Of a stretch of DNA of 64,000 bases, positions 60,661 through 64,000 are shown piece after piece. How positions within the stretch are numbered: position 1 is the first letter of the stretch; every line of letters begins with the position of its first letter. Source of the DNA: Brevundimonas mediterranea (GTDB taxonomy: Bacteria > Pseudomonadota > Alphaproteobacteria > Caulobacterales > Caulobacteraceae); contig NZ_JACIDA010000001.1 of assembly GCF_014196125.1 (NCBI RefSeq), positions 1,116,001 to 1,180,000 on the forward strand. Direction: 5' to 3'. Under the pieces are notes generated by a model, which saw only the letters and a program-made list of their open reading frames with translations, had not been told where the DNA came from and made no database searches. Made by a program: the position numbers and the translations under genes.

Positions 60661-61638
60661 TCAGGACTGGATGAAGGCGAGCAGGTCCGGGTTGATGACG
60701 TCGCCGTGTGTCGTCAGCATGCCGTGCGGGAAGCCCGGATAGATCTTCAGCGTGCCGTTCGGCAGCAGAGCGGCGGTCTTCACCGAAGCGTCCTTGTACG
60801 GAACGATCTGGTCGTCATCGCCCTGGATCACGAAGGTCGGGACGTTCATGACCTTCAGTTCTTCGGTGAAGTCGGTTTCCGAGAAGGCCTTGATGCCGTC
60901 GTAGTGGGCCTTGGCGCCGCCGGTCATGCCCTGACGCCACCAGTTGTCGACCACCGCCGGCATCTGGGTCGCGCCCGGACGGTTGAAGCCGTAGAACGGG
61001 CCCGAGGCGACGGCCTTGTAAAATTCGGCGCGGTTGGCGGCCAGGCTGGCGCGGAAACCGTCGAACACTTCGATCGGCGTGCCCTCGGGGTTGGCGGCGG
61101 TCTTCAGCATCAGCGGCGGGACCGAACTGACCAGAACGGCCTTGGCCACGCGGCCGGCGCCGTGTTTGACGACGTAGCGGACGACTTCGCCGCCGCCGGT
61201 CGAGTGACCGATGTGAACGGCGTTGCGCAGATCGAGATGGTTGGCGACCGCCGCTGCGTCGGCGGCGTAGTGGTCCATGTCATGACCTTCGGACACCTGG
61301 CTGGAGCGGCCGTGACCGCGACGGTCATGGGCGACGACGCGGAAGCCCTTCAGGACGAAATACATCATCTGGGAATCCCAGTCGTCCGAGCTCAGCGGCC
61401 AGCCGTGGTGGAAGACGATGGGCTGGGCGTCCTTGGGGCCCCAGTCCTTGTAGTAGATTTGAACGCCGTCCGAGGTGGTGACGTAAGACATGGTGTCGTC
61501 TCCGGAGATGGAGGCCGAGGCGGTCGTGGCCCGCGCCGACGCGATGGAAGGGATGAGGGAAGAAAGTCCGAGCGCCGCGCCGCCGGCCAGAAGGCCGCGA
61601 CGAGACGCCTGGGGGAGGTCGGATACGAAGGTTGGCAT
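60661..61638 (-). CDS. Tat-exported alpha/beta hydrolase (haloperoxidase/esterase-like)
   Basis: ATG at 61638 gives 325 residues. The leader [20 protein letters not shown] is a Tat-type signal. The catalytic serine is in GHSTGGG, the acid in [11 protein letters not shown], and the His in YPGFPHGM; the oxyanion region reads [12 protein letters not shown]. This matches the cofactor-free haloperoxidase/esterase (non-heme chloroperoxidase) group, which is usually cytoplasmic, so the Tat leader is notable. The native substrate is unknown. Confidence 0.92.
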   Translation of the reverse strand: MPTFVSDLPQASRRGLLAGGAALGLSSLIPSIASARATTASASISGDDTMSYVTTSDGVQIYYKDWGPKDAQPIVFHHGWPLSSDDWDSQMMYFVLKGFRVVAHDRRGHGRSSQVSEGHDMDHYAADAAAVANHLDLRNAVHIGHSTGGGEVVRYVVKHGAGRVAKAVLVSSVPPLMLKTAANPEGTPIEVFDGFRASLAANRAEFYKAVASGPFYGFNRPGATQMPAVVDNWWRQGMTGGAKAHYDGIKAFSETDFTEELKVMNVPTFVIQGDDDQIVPYKDASVKTAALLPNGTLKIYPGFPHGMLTTHGDVINPDLLAFIQS

Positions 61639-61715
61639 TGCACTGTTCCAGTTGGGTGACGCGGTGCGGCCGCGCCCGTAATCGACGCTGACAGACTGGC
61701 CCGCCGGTCCGCGAC

Positions 61716-61795
61716 GGTCTTGGACCATAGCGCTGCGCTTGGACGATCCGACGACAGACCCGAACCCGCAGCTTTCAGCGCTTCGGTCCAAGACC
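61716..61795. repeat. 20-base inverted repeat pair with 40-base spacer
   Basis: GGTCTTGGACCATAGCGCTG at 61716-61735 pairs with the complement of 61776-61795 with only two mismatches. The pair lies 78-157 bases upstream of the hydrolase start. It may form a hairpin in the leader RNA, be a two-site operator, or be a trace of a mobile element. Confidence 0.55.
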
Positions 61796-62024
61796 CGAGC
61801 CGGCGATGCGACGACCCTGGCGTCGACCCTGGAGATCGCCATGCCGCACCGAGCCGAACAAGCCGAACCGCAGACCATCCGCACGACGGCCTCCGACTGG
61901 CTGTCGGTCGCCGCGATCCGGTGTCGTCTGGATGGACGTTCGGTGATCGCGACCCTCGAGACCCCCGCCCCTTCGCCGCTCGGATCCGAACCCAGATCGT
62001 TCAGAATTCGAAACAGTGAGTTTT

Positions 62025-62043
62025 GTTAGTTTCCATTTCTAAC
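62025..62043. promoter_or_regulatory. GTTAG-N9-CTAAC palindrome
   Basis: GTTAGTTTCCATTTCTAAC is AT-rich in a GC-rich setting and contains the T-N11-A arrangement of LysR-type operators. It ends 66 bases before the isochorismatase start. No LysR gene is present in the window, so the factor is unknown. Confidence 0.45.
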
Positions 62044-62109
62044 CGTCGAGGGCGTGGGCACATTGCCTTCACCGACACGCCGCGCTGCGGCCAACCCGAG
62101 GACTAGACC

Positions 62110-62769
62110 ATGACCGTCACCGCTACTCCGACCGCCGGCAAGGGCCTATTGACCCCCGTCGACCACAGCCTGATCCTGGTCGATCATCAGTCGCAGATGG
62201 CCTTCGCCACCGCGTCGATCGACATCGGAACCCTGCGCACCAACACCGCCCTGATCTCGACAGTGGCGCGCGATTTCAAGGTGCCCACCATCCTGACCAC
62301 CGTGGCGGAAAAGACCTTCTCGGGTCCAATCTTCAGCGAGATCAAGGACGTCTTCCCCGACGCCCCGGTCTATGACCGCACCACGATGAACGCTTGGGAA
62401 GACTCTCAGGTGACCGACGCCGTCAACCGCGCCGGCAAGTCGCGGGTCGTCATCGCCGGCCTGTGGACCTCGGTCTGCATCGTCGGTCCGGTCCTGTCGG
62501 CCATCGACCAGGGGTTCGAGGTCTTCGTCATCACCGACGCCTCGGGCGACGTCTCGACCGAGGCCCACGAACGCGCCGTCCAGCGCATGATACAGGCCGG
62601 CGCCCGGCCGATGACCTCGATCCAATATCTGCTCGAACTGCAACGCGACTGGGCGCGCGGCGAGACCTACGAATCCACCACCGCCGCTGCGGTGAAGTTC
62701 GGCGGCGCCTACGGCGTCGGGCTTCAATACGCCCGCGCCATGCTGGGCGCCCATGCCCGCGAAGGCTGA
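62110..62769 (+). CDS. Isochorismatase-like cysteine hydrolase
   Basis: A 219-residue protein of the isochorismatase-like superfamily. The catalytic Asp is in LILVDHQSQM, the nucleophilic Cys in GLWTSVCIVG with the family's preceding cis-peptide region, and a Lys occurs in VAEKTF. Members hydrolyse amides or vinyl ethers; true isochorismatase activity is not implied. It leads an operon with the acidic small gene 37 bases downstream, then XapX and amidohydrolase genes, a grouping that points to turnover of an aromatic or amide compound. Confidence 0.88.
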   Translation: MTVTATPTAGKGLLTPVDHSLILVDHQSQMAFATASIDIGTLRTNTALISTVARDFKVPTILTTVAEKTFSGPIFSEIKDVFPDAPVYDRTTMNAWEDSQVTDAVNRAGKSRVVIAGLWTSVCIVGPVLSAIDQGFEVFVITDASGDVSTEAHERAVQRMIQAGARPMTSIQYLLELQRDWARGETYESTTAAAVKFGGAYGVGLQYARAMLGAHAREG

Positions 62770-62806
62770 TCTCCCACTCTAACCCCCTGATCTGAAAGGC
62801 GCCGCC

Positions 62807-62950
62807 ATGACCGACCGCATCGACCCTGAGCAAACGGACGTCCCGGCGGCGCCTGATCCGGACCTCGACGAGGAACTCGACGAGGCTTTGGACGACAGCT
62901 TCCCCGCCAGCGACCCCGTCTCCATCGACCGCCGGGAAGACCCGCAATGA
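62807..62950 (+). CDS. 47-residue acidic DSFPASDP-motif protein
   Basis: ATG at 62807 opens a 47-residue frame with strongly acidic composition (DPDLDEELDEALDDSFPASD) and ends REDPQ, with its stop overlapping the XapX start (ATGA). The DxSFPASDP motif recurs in small proteins of alphaproteobacteria that I recall only as uncharacterised. Tight coupling on both sides supports that it is translated. Confidence 0.75.
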   Translation: MTDRIDPEQTDVPAAPDPDLDEELDEALDDSFPASDPVSIDRREDPQ

Positions 62951-63171
62951 AACCCTTCCTCATCGCCCTGGCCGTCGGCCTTCTGGTCGGGGTGGTTTAC
63001 GGCCTGCTGAACGTCCGTTCTCCGGCCCCGCCCTATGTGGCCCTGCTCGGCCTTCTGGGCATGCTGCTGGGCGAACAGGCGACACAGTACGTCCGGCACA
63101 GGCTGACCCCGCCCCCGCCGGCCGTCGCCGCCGCCCAAGCCCAAGCCCAATCCCCCGACGCCGCGCGATGA
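62947..63171 (+). CDS. XapX domain membrane protein
   Basis: A 74-residue protein with two hydrophobic segments separated by the VRSPAPPYVALLGLLGMLLGEQ stretch that defines XapX. The C-terminal tail is Ala/Gln/Pro-rich. Its ATG overlaps the preceding stop and its TGA overlaps the next ATG, so three genes are translationally coupled. The role is unknown; a small inner-membrane component is likely. Confidence 0.88.
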   Translation: MKPFLIALAVGLLVGVVYGLLNVRSPAPPYVALLGLLGMLLGEQATQYVRHRLTPPPPAVAAAQAQAQSPDAAR

Positions 63172-64000
63172 GCCAGACCCGTCGCACCACCCTCACCGCC
63201 CTCGGCCTGGCCGGCATGGCCCCCGCCGCATTCGCCCGGAGTTCCTCGATGACCGACGCCCCAACTGGCGCCCCCGACCTGATCCTGCATGGGGGCCGTT
63301 TCACCACCCTGGACCGCGCCAATCCCAACGCCGACGCCGCAGCGGTCAAGGACGGGGTCTTCACCGCCGTCGGTTCGGCGCGCGAGATCATCCCCACCGC
63401 CGGCCCGCAGACCAAGATCATCGACTTGGGCGGCCGTCGCGTGGTGCCCGGCCTGATCGACAGCCACACCCACGTCATCCGGGGCGGGCTGAACTACAAT
63501 ATGGAATTGCGCTGGGACGGCGTGCCCAGCCTGGCCGACGCCATGGCCATGCTGAAGACCCAGGCGGCTGACACCCCGCCGCCGCAATGGGTGCGCGTCG
63601 TCGGCGGCTTCACCCGTCACCAGTTCGCCGAAAAACGCCTGCCGACCCTGGACGAGATCAACGCCGCCGCGCCGGAAACCCCGGTCTTCATCCTGCACCT
63701 GTATGACCGCGCCCTCTTGAACCGCGCCGCCCTGCGCGCCGTCGGCTATACCAAGGACACGCCCAATCCCCCCGGCGGCGAGATCCAGCGCGACGCCTCG
63801 GGCGAGCCCACCGGCATGCTGATCGCCCAGCCCAATGCGATGATCCTGTATTCGACCCTGGCCAAGGGTCCGAAGCTGCCGGAGGAGTACCAGCTCAACT
63901 CCACCCGCCACTTCATGCGCGAGTTGAACCGGTTGGGCGTGACCAGCGTGATCGACGCCGGCGGCGGCTTCCAGAACTATCCCGACGACTATGAGATCAT
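63168..64000 (+). CDS. Tat-exported YtcJ-like amidohydrolase (3' partial)
   Basis: The visible 277 codons start with a Tat-like leader (RRTTLTALGLAGMAPAAFA). The amidohydrolase N-terminal barrel follows (DLILHGGRFTTLDRANP), with the metal-binding motif GLIDSHTHVIRGG. Later HLYDRALLNRAALRAVGYT and GGEIQRDASGEPTGMLI are typical of the YtcJ/AepA branch. The gene runs off the window and lacks the C-terminal metal residues here. It probably hydrolyses a cyclic amide or ester in the periplasm, in series with the isochorismatase-like enzyme. Confidence 0.9.
   Translation, partial: MSQTRRTTLTALGLAGMAPAAFARSSSMTDAPTGAPDLILHGGRFTTLDRANPNADAAAVKDGVFTAVGSAREIIPTAGPQTKIIDLGGRRVVPGLIDSHTHVIRGGLNYNMELRWDGVPSLADAMAMLKTQAADTPPPQWVRVVGGFTRHQFAEKRLPTLDEINAAAPETPVFILHLYDRALLNRAALRAVGYTKDTPNPPGGEIQRDASGEPTGMLIAQPNAMILYSTLAKGPKLPEEYQLNSTRHFMRELNRLGVTSVIDAGGGFQNYPDDYEI

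Larger units (their letters stand above)
61639..62109. other. Divergent spacer between hydrolase and isochorismatase operon
   Basis: No convincing gene in these 471 bases. A plus-strand frame at about 61739-62029 starts at TTG without a ribosome binding site and is not supported. The spacer holds a 20-base inverted repeat pair and a LysR-type-like palindrome described separately. Confidence 0.5.

Noticed and set aside
61739..62029. A possible 96-residue gene in the hydrolase-isochorismatase spacer
   Set aside because: It starts at TTG with no ribosome binding site, overlaps the inverted repeat and LysR-like palindrome, and matches no family I recognise.

Overview
The window is a high-GC, gene-dense alphaproteobacterial chromosome segment. 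Gene content and codon style fit Caulobacterales, most likely Brevundimonas or a close relative, although this is inferred from gene families and not from a marker gene. Supporting signs are the fbc-type cytochrome bc1 operon, the aroQ-accB-accC-aat block with the complex I accessory gene NDUFA12 and DUF2155 nearby, TrmFO, an alphaproteobacterial LexA box (GTTC-N7-GTTC) before uvrA, and many lipoproteins with short lipoboxes. I saw no rRNA, tRNA, CRISPR array, intact insertion sequence or replication origin.

Region by region. 1-9 kb: a PCu(A)C copper chaperone (5' end missing), ychF, a lipoprotein, a heme-type TonB receptor with a DUF6607 partner behind a Fur-like half-palindrome, and two tandem M28 lipoprotein peptidases. 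9-12 kb: petA-petB-petC (minus strand) closed by a clear terminator. 12-25 kb: trmL, an ABC-F ATPase, a truncated globin, uvrA with its SOS box, an operon of three paralogous membrane proteins, trmFO, an aspartyl protease with a PDZ domain, an NDUFAF6-like protein and a long-chain polyprenyl diphosphate synthase. 25-34 kb: a TrmN6-like methyltransferase, a palindromic intergenic repeat, thiG and thiS split by a VWA lipoprotein on the other strand, aroQ-accB-accC-aat-lepB, a small protein combining a ribbon-helix-helix-like domain, a membrane segment and an EF-hand, then DUF2155 and NDUFA12.

34.4-43.4 kb is a compact reactive-sulfur module: sulfide:quinone oxidoreductase, a DUF2892 protein and a TolC-type channel on one strand; rhodanese, RND adaptor, RND pump and an ArsR repressor on the other; then a peroxiredoxin and a second ArsR repressor. 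The second repressor has two cysteines 66 residues apart, as in persulfide sensors of the SqrR/BigR type. Sulfide oxidation, sulfur transfer, efflux and peroxide defence therefore appear to be under shared thiol control. 43.4-48.2 kb is an accessory stretch with a transposase remnant, one intact and one decayed Crp/Fnr gene, a DUF6894 protein, manganese catalase, a gene 3' fragment and a hemolysin III family membrane protein, with long non-coding gaps.

48.2-64 kb: PoxB-type pyruvate oxidase, an MFS transporter, a NarL-type response regulator with a propeller histidine kinase, and a 1705-residue protein joining a degenerate kinase domain, an AAA ATPase, a GAF domain and a histidine kinase. The last two transcription units both carry a TACCC-N4-GGGTA palindrome upstream, which suggests one shared regulator. 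The window ends with a Tat-exported alpha/beta hydrolase and an overlapping operon of isochorismatase-like hydrolase, a tiny acidic DSFPASDP protein, a XapX protein and a Tat-exported amidohydrolase that runs off the edge.
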